A DNA stretch of 7,178 bases from Chloroflexota bacterium (GCA_021785115.1 JAJYGO010000103.1:1-7178); one strand, 5' to 3'. Shown: positions 1 to 6,320, counted from the stretch's first letter. Numbers and translations: made by a program. The notes: a model not told the origin generated them from the sequence alone.

Positions 1-231
1 GAGCGGCGCTGGGACACGCGGGTCGGGAGCGTCGAGCTGGCCATCCCGCGCGTCCGCGACGGGAGCTACTTCCCCTCGCTGCTCGAGCCGCGGCGGCGGG
101 CCGAGCGGGCCCTCCTCGCGGTGGTCCAGGAGGCCTACGTCCTCGGCGTCAGCACGCGCCGCGTGGAGGACCTCATCGACGCCCCAGGCATCGCCTCGCT
201 CTCGAGAAGCGAGGTCAGCCGGATCTCGTAA
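1..231 (+). pseudogene. IS256-family (Mutator-type) transposase fragment
   Basis: Frame 1 is open from the window edge to TAA at 229-231. It reads as the N-terminal-to-middle part of an IS256/Mutator-type transposase. The recognisable parts are TRVGSVELAIPRVRDGSYFP, then LEPRRRAERALLAVVQEAYV, then GVSTRRVEDLIDA, and near the end SRSEVSRIS. In intact members this region precedes the DDE catalytic core, and SEVSRIC continues into a helix rich in D and E. Here the reading stops directly after SRIS, so the catalytic core is gone. The 5' end lies outside the window. An AAGGAGG followed by ATG at 242 sits right after the stop, but it opens onto other transposon scraps and is probably fortuitous. 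The family call rests on recalled motifs, not on a search. The fragment is inactive as it stands. Confidence 0.8.
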
Positions 232-411
232 GGAGGGCCCGATGAGCGCGCCGCTGAGCTTGCCTGAACGCCAGCCCGTGATCGCGTTCTGCGACGTGTC
301 GCGGAGGATATTATACGAGCGGCGGAAAGCATCCTCGCGATCGCGCTGGGCATCACCGCCACGGAAGCCGGCTATCGGACCTACTTACCACCTCGGCGGA
401 CCTCGTGGCAG

Positions 412-507
412 GGCTCCGGCGACCGGCAGCTCAACCGCGCGCTCCACACGATCGTGCTCTCGTGCTTGGCGCATCACGCAGAGACGCGCGCTTCCGCTGA
501 ACGTCGA
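412..507 (+). pseudogene. IS110-family transposase C-terminal scrap
   Basis: Frame 1 over this stretch reads GSGDRQLNRALHTIVLS, then CLAHHAETRASAERR. It matches the conserved C-terminal helix-hairpin region of IS110/IS1111-type (DEDD) transposases, typically G-(N/D)-R-Q-L-N-R-A-L followed by an R/T-R-A-Y-ARR segment. The protein upstream in the same frame (268-411) does not resemble the expected IS110 sequence. Past about 507 the similarity stops abruptly where an ISAzo13-like segment begins in another frame. It is therefore a small remnant of some 30 residues, with no complete gene. Motif recognition is good but unaided by a search. Confidence 0.65.
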
Positions 508-562
508 GTCCCCGCTGCGCTGGACGACCAAGAGCGTTCGGAACCTCGCGGCCGAACTCAAG
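506..562 (+). pseudogene. ISAzo13-family transposase scrap
   Basis: Frame 2 at 506-562 reads ESPLRWTTKSVRNLAAELK, the signature of ISAzo13-type transposases. There the segment ESPLRWT-x-KS-x-R-x-LA-x-EL begins the helix-turn-helix-like region before the DDE domain. The match starts directly at the end of the IS110-like scrap and ends at AELK. After it the frame runs only four more codons to a TGA at 575-577. An ATG-started frame (242-577) covers this scrap, but its N-terminal two thirds have no recognisable transposase sequence, so I treat only the short segment as supported. It is a fossil from a second transposon family fused end to end with the first. Confidence 0.6.
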
Positions 563-795
563 ATCCCCTCTCGCTGAACCGCATCCTGCAGGTCGGCGGT
601 ATCGGGGCCGGCACGTCATCGCTGCTCGCGACGAGCGGCCCGGCGGCGGCGGTTGTGGCAAGTTTCGCACCAGGTGTCAGGGGGTGCAGCCGAGGGTTCC
701 GTTATGCGCTCTCACCAGAGCGAATAGCTGAGCTAGATTCGCTCGGCCCTGAACTTGCTTCCGGAGCTTGTGATCATGGCGTTGAGCGCGCAGGT

Positions 796-835
796 CATGT
801 CAAGCACGCGCTCTAACCGACTGAGCCAACCGCCC
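796..835 (-). pseudogene. tRNA-Val(GAC)-like 5' half, truncated in the anticodon arm
   Basis: Read on the minus strand from 835, the sequence has the layout of a tRNA 5' half. There is a 7-nt acceptor strand GGGCGGT and the TG linker. A D arm follows, with stem GCTC (826-823) pairing with GAGC (813-810) around AGTCGGTTA. Next come one linker base, a 5-nt anticodon strand CGTGC (808-804) and the loop TTGACAT (803-797), which places anticodon GAC (Val) at 801-799. The 3' strand should continue GCACG, but after the first G it reads ACCT and no longer pairs. No T arm or acceptor 3' strand is visible in the following 90 nt. It cannot make a functional tRNA and looks like the scar of an integration or deletion event. 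Confidence 0.6.
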
Positions 836-880
836 GTGTCCGTGCTCGCTGAGAGCACATTCCTGGTCTTCGGCTTGACC

Positions 881-1049
881 ATGACGGACCGGGATCGGCC
901 GACGTTCGACGAGGTGTTCGCGTGGCTTCAGACGGCCGGACCGGCCACTCTGGTCTCCAGTCGCGGAACGAAGTACAGAGTCGCCGCTCAGGTCTCGAGC
1001 GGCACGAAGCTCATCGTCGCCCGGCCGCGCAGCGGTCAGGTCCACATCC
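881..1049 (+). pseudogene. Small uncharacterised protein, 3' end lost at the IS border
   Basis: From ATG at 881 the frame gives about 56 residues beginning MTDRDRPTFDEVFAWLQ and continuing through a segment GPATLVSSRGTKYRVAAQ to PRSGQVHI. It has sensible codon use and the alternating hydrophobic pattern of a small beta-rich domain. I do not recognise a named family. The frame runs into the left inverted repeat of the insertion sequence at 1050 and continues only nominally, to a stop near 1102, inside IS DNA. The sequence right of the IS (from 2298) does not give an obvious continuation in any frame. No good ribosome-binding site precedes the ATG, and an earlier ATG (755) would take in the tRNA scrap, so 881 is preferred. 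Confidence 0.45.
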
Positions 1050-1071
1050 TGTGGGGTGCCATTATCCGGTC
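1050..1071 (+). repeat. Left terminal inverted repeat of the IS
   Basis: This 22-bp end matches the right end in inverted orientation at 20 of 22 positions. The outer 16 bp are identical and the mismatches are at positions 17 and 19 from the tip. It is the probable transposase-binding and cleavage end. Confidence 0.85.
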
Positions 1072-1203
1072 GCGAGGCTGGCGACGAGTGGCTTCGCGAT
1101 GATCGGCGGGTGACGCCGACCACTGGCGAGCAACACATGAGCCACGAGCGGCCGACCGTCGTCATCGTGGCGTCCTGATCGTCCCCACCACGGAGGCTTC
1201 GGC

Positions 1204-2277
1204 GTGGTGCCCTCGCTCCTGTACCTCCTGACCCGACGCGTCCTCGATCTTGTGGCCCTGCGGTTCCGGTCGGGACGCTCCAAGGATCTCGAGATCGTGG
1301 TGCTGCGCCATGAGCTGGCAGTGCTGCGCCGGCAGGTGGCGCGGCCCGAGCTCAGCGACGCCGATCGGGTCTTTCTGGCCGCGGCGTCGCGGCTGCTGCC
1401 ACGGCGGCGCTGGTCATCCTTCTTCGTGCGACCCGAGACGCTGCTGCGCTGGCACCGTCGGCTGGTGGCGCGGCGCTGGACGTACCGGCGGCGGGGAGCT
1501 GGTCGGCCGCCGCTCGATCCAGAGCTGGTTGCCCTGATCCTGCGCCTGGCCCGGGAGAACCCGCGCTGGGGATACTTGCGCATTCAGGGAGAGCTCCGGG
1601 GTCTGGGCATCCGGATCTCCGCCACGACGATCCGCCGCGTGCTCGCGGGGGCCGGGCTCGATCCCGCGGGCCGGCGGTTCGGCTTGTCCTGGCGGGCGTT
1701 CCTCCGGATGCAGGCAGCGAGCCTCCTCGCGACGGACTTCCTCACCGTCGACACCATCTTCTTCCGCCGACTCTACGTGCTCTTCTTCATCGAGCTCGAC
1801 ACCCGCCGGGTGCACCTCGCTGGGGTCACCGCCCACCCCACCGCGCTGTGGGTCACCCAGCAGGCGCGCAACCTGGCCATCCGGATGGGCGACGCGCTGT
1901 CCGTGCGGAAGTTCCTGATCCACGACCGTGACGCGCTCTTCGGCGGGTCGTTCGATCTGGTGTTTCGCTCCGAAGGCCTGCGGGTGATCCGGTCACCCGT
2001 GCAGGCCCCCAGAGCGAACGCCTTCGCCGAGCGCTGGGTGGGGACCCTGCGCGGCGACTGCCTCGACTGGGTCCTCATCGTTCACCGCCGCCAGCTCGAG
2101 GCCGTGCTGCGCGCGTACGTGACCCACTACAACGCACACCGCCCGCACCGCGCCCTCGACCTGCGGCCACCCGACGGAGACTCGATCCCGCTCGGTGCGG
2201 CACGCGCGTCACCACCCGCGGTCTGGCGCCGTGACCGGCTCGGTGGTCTGATCCACGAGTACGAGTTTGCGGCTTGA
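1204..2277 (+). CDS. DDE (integrase-core) transposase of the IS, IS3/IS481-like superfamily
   Basis: The product is a 357-residue transposase that would cut and join the ends of its own element. GTG at 1204 is chosen because GGAGG (1192-1196) lies 7 nt upstream. Residues about 25-150 hold basic, helix-turn-helix-type segments (ELSDADRVFLAAASRLLP, ETLLRWHRRLVARRW, NPRWGYLRIQGELRGLGI) that should bind the inverted repeats. The retroviral-integrase-like core follows. The likely catalytic triad is D178 (in TDFLTVDT), D241 (in IHDRDALF) and E276 (in NAFAERWVGTLR), with 34 residues between the second D and the E. The C-terminus has the usual YNAHRPHRALDLRPP motif. Length and motifs appear complete with no frameshift, so it may be active. 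The exact IS family needs a database comparison. Confidence 0.9.
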   Translation: MVPSLLYLLTRRVLDLVALRFRSGRSKDLEIVVLRHELAVLRRQVARPELSDADRVFLAAASRLLPRRRWSSFFVRPETLLRWHRRLVARRWTYRRRGAGRPPLDPELVALILRLARENPRWGYLRIQGELRGLGIRISATTIRRVLAGAGLDPAGRRFGLSWRAFLRMQAASLLATDFLTVDTIFFRRLYVLFFIELDTRRVHLAGVTAHPTALWVTQQARNLAIRMGDALSVRKFLIHDRDALFGGSFDLVFRSEGLRVIRSPVQAPRANAFAERWVGTLRGDCLDWVLIVHRRQLEAVLRAYVTHYNAHRPHRALDLRPPDGDSIPLGAARASPPAVWRRDRLGGLIHEYEFAA

Positions 2278-2297
2278 CGGAATAATGGCACCCCACA
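2276..2297 (-). repeat. Right terminal inverted repeat of the IS
   Basis: This is the reverse complement of the left end with two mismatches. It overlaps the last two bases of the transposase stop codon (TGA at 2275-2277), so the gene runs right up to the element's end. Confidence 0.85.
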
Positions 2298-2580
2298 GCC
2301 TGCCCGGACCGTGCGCGACATCCGGGCCCGCTACCGAGGCCAGGCCCCGGCCCTCGCCACCCGCCTGCTGGCCATGAGCGTGGCCCTGGGCGGTCAGCTG
2401 TCCCTCGCCGTCGAGATCCCCCTCGAGCTTGAACGGCGAGCCGCCTTCGGCCTCGGGGCGGCCTGGACCGCCGCGCGACGCCGCGGCGCGCCCGGAGCGA
2501 CGCCCTGGCGGTGGCTGGCCCTCATCTCCAGCGGGCGGGTCCTCGGCACCAACACGCGCCTGCCAGGGCCCGTCCATCAC
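2298..2580 (+). pseudogene. Coding-like remnant starting at the IS right border
   Basis: Frame 1, entering from the IS, reads PARTVRDIRARYRGQAPA, then LATRLLAMSVALGGQLS, then VEIPLELERRAAFGLGAA, then a W-R-W-L-A-L-I segment. Third positions are almost all G or C up to about 2560, as in the genuine genes of this window. The ATG at 2311 gives a nominal 175-residue frame, but its C-terminal half becomes proline/glycine-rich and looks like an overrun. I do not recognise the family. A helix with basic residues followed by A-L-G-G is reminiscent of ISL3-type transposases, but this is too weak to name. It is most likely the 3' or internal part of a gene whose start was removed at the IS border. Confidence 0.25.
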
Positions 2581-2884
2581 GCTCGCGCCGCGCTCGGCCA
2601 TGGGCCGACGGGAGGACCGGACCCAGGTCCGCCGCCCGGCTCCGAAGGTCACGGGCGTCCGCTCGGACGAGCGCCACCTTCCTCCCCGAGCCGGGTTCCG
2701 AGATCAGGCGGAACCCGTCACCACCCACCGCTGCCGAACCATCTTCACCCAATGCTGCCGGATCAGCGCCAAATAGCGCGGCCGGCAACAGCTGGCTGCC
2801 AAGGGCGTGCGCCATCGGAGAGAGGAACAGCTCCTTAGGCGCTGGATACCAGGGCCCGCCGACCAGCGCCCCGAGTCAGCCCTC
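2570..2884 (-). pseudogene. Possible minus-strand gene remnant of unknown function
   Basis: Following an in-frame stop on the minus strand, the reading from about 2884 downward gives LGALVGGPWYPAPKELFLSP, then MAHALGSQLLPAALFGADPA, then GFRLISEPGSGRKVALVRAD. It has plausible protein composition and moderate third-position GC. The reading continues to a stop at 2522, but from about 2570 it becomes arginine-rich and resembles the antisense of the plus-strand remnant. An in-frame ATG lies at 2815, yet the protein-like text begins before it, so no start is assignable. I do not recognise a family. Spurious coding on GC-rich DNA is a real alternative, because the plus strand is open here as well. 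The 2298-2956 interval otherwise holds nothing I can support. Confidence 0.2.
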
Positions 2885-2956
2885 CGGGGCCTCTGCACTT
2901 GTCGCGCTCAACTCTCTGCAGGTTTCATGTCCGCCCACAGGACCGGCCGGTAGGCG

Positions 2957-4318
2957 TCAGGTTCCCGGCCGGAGGACGAGGAGCGCTCGGGCCGAGATTG
3001 GGTCGACCGCGTACGTGGCGCCGTTCGCGGTCATCGCCGCTACGGGTGTGGTGAGTGCGCCGCCGATCGTTGCGCTCGCGATCGTGCGGCCCTCGCCGTC
3101 CAGCCACGTGAAGGGCTGGATTCCGCTCTCCGCGTAGGCCGTCGCGAGCACCGTGGAGCCGGGGGTCGCGGGCACGAAGCCCTCGGCTAGTTGTCCGCCG
3201 AGCGCGCGCGTGGCCACTTGTGTTCCCGCGGGGGTCACGACACGGACGCCGGAGCCGGTGGCCAGCGCGAGATCGCCAGCAGCCAGCCACGCAAATGGCG
3301 GAGTTCCCGCGCCGAGATCGCGCGGCATGACGGGCTCGACAGCGACCCCGCCGCCTCCCGAGGTTGGCAGCAGCCAGACTCCCGGCACGACACCCAGCGC
3401 GTCCTTCACGCCCTTTGCCGGGAAGCAGTCGCAGGCGACTGTCGCGCCGTCGGGCGAGAACCGGGCGGAAAACAGCATGGCCAGCGAGGGATCGACCGCG
3501 CTGGTCCGGCCCGACCCCACCTCGAGAATGCTTAGCGGCCCGGAAAGCGCTCCGGCGCCGTTGGACCAGGGAATGGTCGGCTGAACCAGGAGGAGCCTCG
3601 ACCCGTGCCAGTCGAGCCCGATACGGCCGTGGATGACCTGCCGAGTCCCGCTCGCGAGATCGACAACCGTGGTCGTGGTCCCGGTCACGATCGCCAGGTG
3701 AGCCAGCCCATCACCGAGGAGGCTGCCTGTCCCCGTCCCCAGCTCCTTGCGCGTCCCGGAGGCGACATCGAGGACGATGAGCCGGGATCCGGCGCCGCCC
3801 GAAAGGAGCGCGAGCCGCATGGGTCCGACCCAGGCGATCGCGGTGCCCGTTGCGTCCGCCACCCTCGCTCCGGTCGAGTCGAGGACGCGGATGGCGCCTG
3901 CCGTCCCTGCAGGAGCACCCTCGGGCATGCCCAGGACCGCGAGGAAACGGCCGTCCAGCGATGTCTCGAGGCTGACGATGCGCTCCCCGGCGGGGAGCCC
4001 GGGATCCAAAACCGGGCGGGCCGCGAATGGAGCCAGGGACGTTCTCGCCGACGGCGAGAGGGACGCGACCGGCGTGGCGATCCCCGCCCCCGGAGGCGAG
4101 CTCGGCCTCGTTGCGGCGAGGGCGAGGATGCCTGCCCCCACGACCAGGAGCACCCCGATCGCCGCGGCCAGAGAGAGCACGGCGTGGCGGATGCTCTCGG
4201 TCCGCCGCGCCCGCCCGATCGCGGCATGGACGCGGGCTGCGGGCTCAGCCTCCTGCAGGGCCTCGGCACGCGGGGCGAGCGTCTGCTTGACGCGTTCCAG
4301 GAACTCGTCGTCGTTCAC
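2957..4318 (-). CDS. Membrane-anchored beta-propeller-like protein, putative anti-sigma factor
   Basis: The product is a 453-residue protein. GTG at 4318 overlaps the sigma-factor stop by 4 nt (GTGA), and GGAGG inside the end of the sigma gene lies 7 nt before it, so the start is well supported. Residues 1-42 are a short cytoplasmic segment (NDDEFLERVKQTLAPRAEAL…IGRARRT). Residues 46-69 form one hydrophobic membrane helix (AVLSLAAAIGVLLVVGAGIL). A proline/serine linker (about 71-100) leads to a long outer domain of repeated beta-strand units with WD40/TolB-like motifs such as LDVASGTRKEL, VVDLASGTRQVI and ARFSPDGATVA. The position directly behind an ECF sigma gene and the N-in topology suggest it sequesters the sigma factor and senses an outside signal. 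The classic zinc anti-sigma motif HxxxCxxC is absent; the only cysteines form a CDC in the outer domain. The anti-sigma role is therefore inferred from context, not from a recognised domain. Confidence 0.8.
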   Translation of the reverse strand: MNDDEFLERVKQTLAPRAEALQEAEPAARVHAAIGRARRTESIRHAVLSLAAAIGVLLVVGAGILALAATRPSSPPGAGIATPVASLSPSARTSLAPFAARPVLDPGLPAGERIVSLETSLDGRFLAVLGMPEGAPAGTAGAIRVLDSTGARVADATGTAIAWVGPMRLALLSGGAGSRLIVLDVASGTRKELGTGTGSLLGDGLAHLAIVTGTTTTVVDLASGTRQVIHGRIGLDWHGSRLLLVQPTIPWSNGAGALSGPLSILEVGSGRTSAVDPSLAMLFSARFSPDGATVACDCFPAKGVKDALGVVPGVWLLPTSGGGGVAVEPVMPRDLGAGTPPFAWLAAGDLALATGSGVRVVTPAGTQVATRALGGQLAEGFVPATPGSTVLATAYAESGIQPFTWLDGEGRTIASATIGGALTTPVAAMTANGATYAVDPISARALLVLRPGT

Positions 4319-4782
4319 GACCCGACCTCCCTGCGCAGGCGGGCGATCGCTAGCCGGAGCCGTGACCGCACGGTCTCGCGGGGCGCATGCACGAGCTCGG
4401 CCACCTCGTCCACCTTGTAACCGAGCACCGTGTGTAGGGCGAGTACGGCGCGCTGTTCCGCTGGGAGGCGGTCGAAGGCGGCGGCTAGGTCGATCGCATC
4501 TGAGCCGGGCGTTCCCGATTGCGAACGCAGGTCCTCGGCGAGGACGGCCATTGCTCTGCCGCGACGGGTGCGTAGCGCCTCGTTCACCACGATCCGATGG
4601 AGCCAAGCGCCGACGCGAGCGGGATCGCGCAGATCGCGCCGCGAGCGCCAAGCGCGCTCGACGGCGCTCTGCACGACGTCGTTGCCGTCGTGCCGGTTGC
4701 CCGCTAGGAGGGTAGCGAGCCGGAGGAGCTCGTTGTAGCGCGCGACGAGCTCGGCCTCGAGGTCCTCGTCCGTGAGGGTCAC
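4315..4782 (-). CDS. ECF-subfamily RNA polymerase sigma factor
   Basis: The product is a 155-residue alternative sigma factor that would direct RNA polymerase to a small set of promoters. Region 2 spans about residues 13-77. It includes LVARYNELLRLATLLAGN, the D-V-V-Q-S-A-V-E-R-A-W core-binding/-10 segment, and W-L-H-R-I-V-V-N-E-A-L-R-T-R-R. Region 4 spans about 98-151, with DRLPAEQRAVLALHTVLGY and a helix-turn-helix VDEVAELVHAPRETVRSRL that should read the -35 element. There is no C-terminal extension. GTG at 4782 is chosen because AGGAG lies 4 nt upstream and the protein then starts just before region 2. A longer version from ATG 4845 (176 residues) has a weaker AAGG and a non-conserved leader. 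The gene overlaps the downstream membrane protein by 4 nt, a coupled pair typical of sigma/anti-sigma operons. Confidence 0.92.
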   Translation of the reverse strand: MTLTDEDLEAELVARYNELLRLATLLAGNRHDGNDVVQSAVERAWRSRRDLRDPARVGAWLHRIVVNEALRTRRGRAMAVLAEDLRSQSGTPGSDAIDLAAAFDRLPAEQRAVLALHTVLGYKVDEVAELVHAPRETVRSRLRLAIARLRREVGS

Positions 4783-4914
4783 CGCACTCCTATCGGCGAG
4801 AGCACCCTTGCCGCTGCAGTGTGTCCCGGTTGCAATGAGCTCCATGCCACAAGAGACCTTCGCGCCGCCCCCAACGGGTCACTTCCTCACGAAATCAAGG
4901 TCCCGATCCCCAAG

Positions 4915-4942
4915 CGAAGGGACGGCCAGGGCCGTCCCTTCG
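4915..4942. terminator. Perfect 13-bp-arm hairpin between the peptidase and sigma genes
   Basis: CGAAGGGACGGCC (4915-4927) is followed by a 2-nt centre and its exact reverse complement (4930-4942). The hairpin begins 15 nt after the stop of the minus-strand peptidase gene, the right place for its transcription terminator. The arms end in AAGGG/CCCTT, but no long T run follows on either strand, so termination would depend on the very stable stem. Being symmetric it could act in both directions. Attenuation of read-through into the sigma operon is another possibility. Confidence 0.6.
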
Positions 4943-4957
4943 ATGCCTTCCCAGGCG

Positions 4958-6310
4958 TCAATCGGTGGGGTGGATTGCCGACACAAGCTCACCCGTCTGC
5001 TCCACGTAGACGGGACCGGCCGTCGTCGGGACAGTCCACAGCGGGTAGTACGGAGACATCGTTTCCTGGGCCCACGTCCAGGTTAGGGCCGGAGCTCCGT
5101 TCACGGTGAGCCCCGCGCGGACCGCCGCGGCGCGGGCCGCCGCCGCATCCACGAACGGGTAGCCTGCGAGCGGCGAGTCGTACAGGGTGAAGCCGGCAAA
5201 TTCGGGGACGTTGTTGTTTACGGTCCACATCGCGATCGCGCGGAAACCCTTGGCCCCGACCACGCGACCGAGGTAGTAGTCCGGGAACTGCGGATCAGTA
5301 CTGCGGACGAAGACGAGGTTGGGATCGAGCTGGGCGCGGGTAAAGGCGTCGCTCGACTTCGGATCGCTGGCCAGGCCGCGCTCGCTCACGCTGGCTGCGA
5401 ACGACTTCCGGATGGCGTCCTCGAGCGCCGCGCTCGGCGTCGCGGGGACCACCGCCGGCCGCGGGTCGTCGGGATGCATGAGCGGCACCGGTGTCGGCGC
5501 AGTGCCTGGGGTCTCGGACTTCCCGCTCGCCAGCACTGGCGAGGATCCGGGAGGCGCGTCGGGCGGAAGGTTGGTGGTGCTGGGGTTGACTGGCCCCGGC
5601 GCCATCGCCGTGCTCGTGCGCAGGACGGCGGGGTAGTAGCCGGTCCAGATGTTGCAGTCAGACTGACTGAAGGCGGTGTAGTAGTAGGCCGACCAGGCGC
5701 TCCAGGAAATGTACGTGTAGCTGTGGCTGGTGGCGCTGAGGCCGATGCAGCCAATCGGGTTGCCGCTTGTGCCGCAGTTGTTAGGCGAGTTCGACCAGTA
5801 GCCCCATGGATCCAGTACCCAGACGTTGGTGATCGTGTAACTGCCGGTCAGGCAGCCCGACTGGGTGGGATCGCACGACATTGTGCCGCCCGTCATAACG
5901 AAGGCGTGCGAGCCGTGGTTGATCTCCACCCCCTGCGGCTGGCCGTAGATGCCGACGCGCCGCAGTACCTGCCCAGTGGCGTCCTTGGCGCTGGAGTAAC
6001 TGGCATCCCAGTAGTAGTAGCCGACCGGCGAGTAGATGTACATCATCCAAGCCCAGGCCCGTGCGTCGAGGCCGTAGTCGGTCGAGGAGTACGAACACCC
6101 GGTGTGCTGGCGCCCGTAAACGTAGGCCGTGTTCTGCGTGGGGCGCGTAGGTTGCATCGGCTCGAGCATCATCTCGGTGCCGCCGACGACGCAGTATTTC
6201 TGCGACTGCTGGTTTATCCAGGTCACGGAGTAGTTGGCGGACCAAGCCGCCGTCAGGCTGGGCGTGACCAGGATCACGGACAGCCCGAGAAGCGCGGCGA
6301 TCATTGCCAC
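4958..6310 (-). CDS. Secreted protein with a C39-like cysteine peptidase domain
   Basis: The product has 450 residues from GTG 6310. Residues about 3-20 are a hydrophobic signal segment (MIAALLGLSVILV) followed by likely cleavage near TAAWSA. The next 200 residues look like a papain-like C39-type peptidase: INQQSQKYCVVGG gives the oxyanion glutamine and nucleophile C40, NHGSHAFVMTGG gives H135, and NVWVLDPWG gives D167. Six further cysteines in the mature protein (C72, C146, C153, C179, C188, C219) suggest disulfides outside the cell. A proline/threonine-rich linker (about 235-298) leads to a C-terminal domain of about 150 residues that I do not recognise, ending near VYVEQTGELVSAIHPTD. The start is uncertain. 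A TTG at 6391 would add 27 residues, but the codons between the two starts have unusually AT-rich third positions (GTA GGA GTT ATA CAT). GTG 6310 sits 10 nt after a TATACA box, which suggests a near-leaderless message. The role may be cleavage of peptides or cell-wall proteins; substrate unknown. Confidence 0.75.
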   Translation of the reverse strand: MAMIAALLGLSVILVTPSLTAAWSANYSVTWINQQSQKYCVVGGTEMMLEPMQPTRPTQNTAYVYGRQHTGCSYSSTDYGLDARAWAWMMYIYSPVGYYYWDASYSSAKDATGQVLRRVGIYGQPQGVEINHGSHAFVMTGGTMSCDPTQSGCLTGSYTITNVWVLDPWGYWSNSPNNCGTSGNPIGCIGLSATSHSYTYISWSAWSAYYYTAFSQSDCNIWTGYYPAVLRTSTAMAPGPVNPSTTNLPPDAPPGSSPVLASGKSETPGTAPTPVPLMHPDDPRPAVVPATPSAALEDAIRKSFAASVSERGLASDPKSSDAFTRAQLDPNLVFVRSTDPQFPDYYLGRVVGAKGFRAIAMWTVNNNVPEFAGFTLYDSPLAGYPFVDAAAARAAAVRAGLTVNGAPALTWTWAQETMSPYYPLWTVPTTAGPVYVEQTGELVSAIHPTD

Positions 6311-6320
6311 TCGTGCGCGA

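Larger units (their letters stand above)
1050..2297 (+). mobile_element. Insertion sequence, about 1.25 kb, with 22-bp imperfect terminal inverted repeats
   Basis: The ends are TGTGGGGTGCCATTAT (1050-1065) on the left and its exact reverse complement (2282-2297) on the right. The similarity extends to 22 bp with 20 matches (1050-1071 against 2276-2297). It may include one further matching base on each side (1049 and 2298). The ends have the 5'-TG...CA-3' form common to the integrase-type DDE elements. One transposase gene fills most of the element, with a leader of about 150 bp. The flanks (…TCCACATCC on the left, GCCTGCCCGG on the right) show no target-site duplication. That suggests a deletion or recombination after insertion, or an old insertion. 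Confidence 0.85.

Noticed and set aside
242..577. ATG-started 111-codon frame with a very good AAGGAGG upstream
   Set aside because: Only a 19-residue segment near its end is recognisable (ISAzo13-like) and the rest matches no protein pattern. The ribosome-binding site seems a chance product of the junction.
1062..1583. 173-codon minus-strand frame and other long frames antisense to the transposase
   Set aside because: Arginine/serine-rich text typical of reading GC-rich genes in the wrong frame; the sense transposase explains the region.
2942..2951. ACCGGCCGGT palindrome after the membrane-protein stop as a terminator
   Set aside because: A 10-bp GC-rich self-complementary word has no loop and no T run; not enough for a terminator call.
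4319..4651. Extension of the membrane protein upstream to 4651 (564 residues)
   Set aside because: The extra part lies antiframe within the sigma gene and is arginine/proline-rich; GTG 4318 has a good ribosome-binding site and the coupled overlap.
3747..4715. 322-codon plus-strand frame opposite the sigma/membrane protein pair
   Set aside because: Arginine- and alanine-rich antisense text without domains; the sigma-factor motifs on the other strand are decisive.
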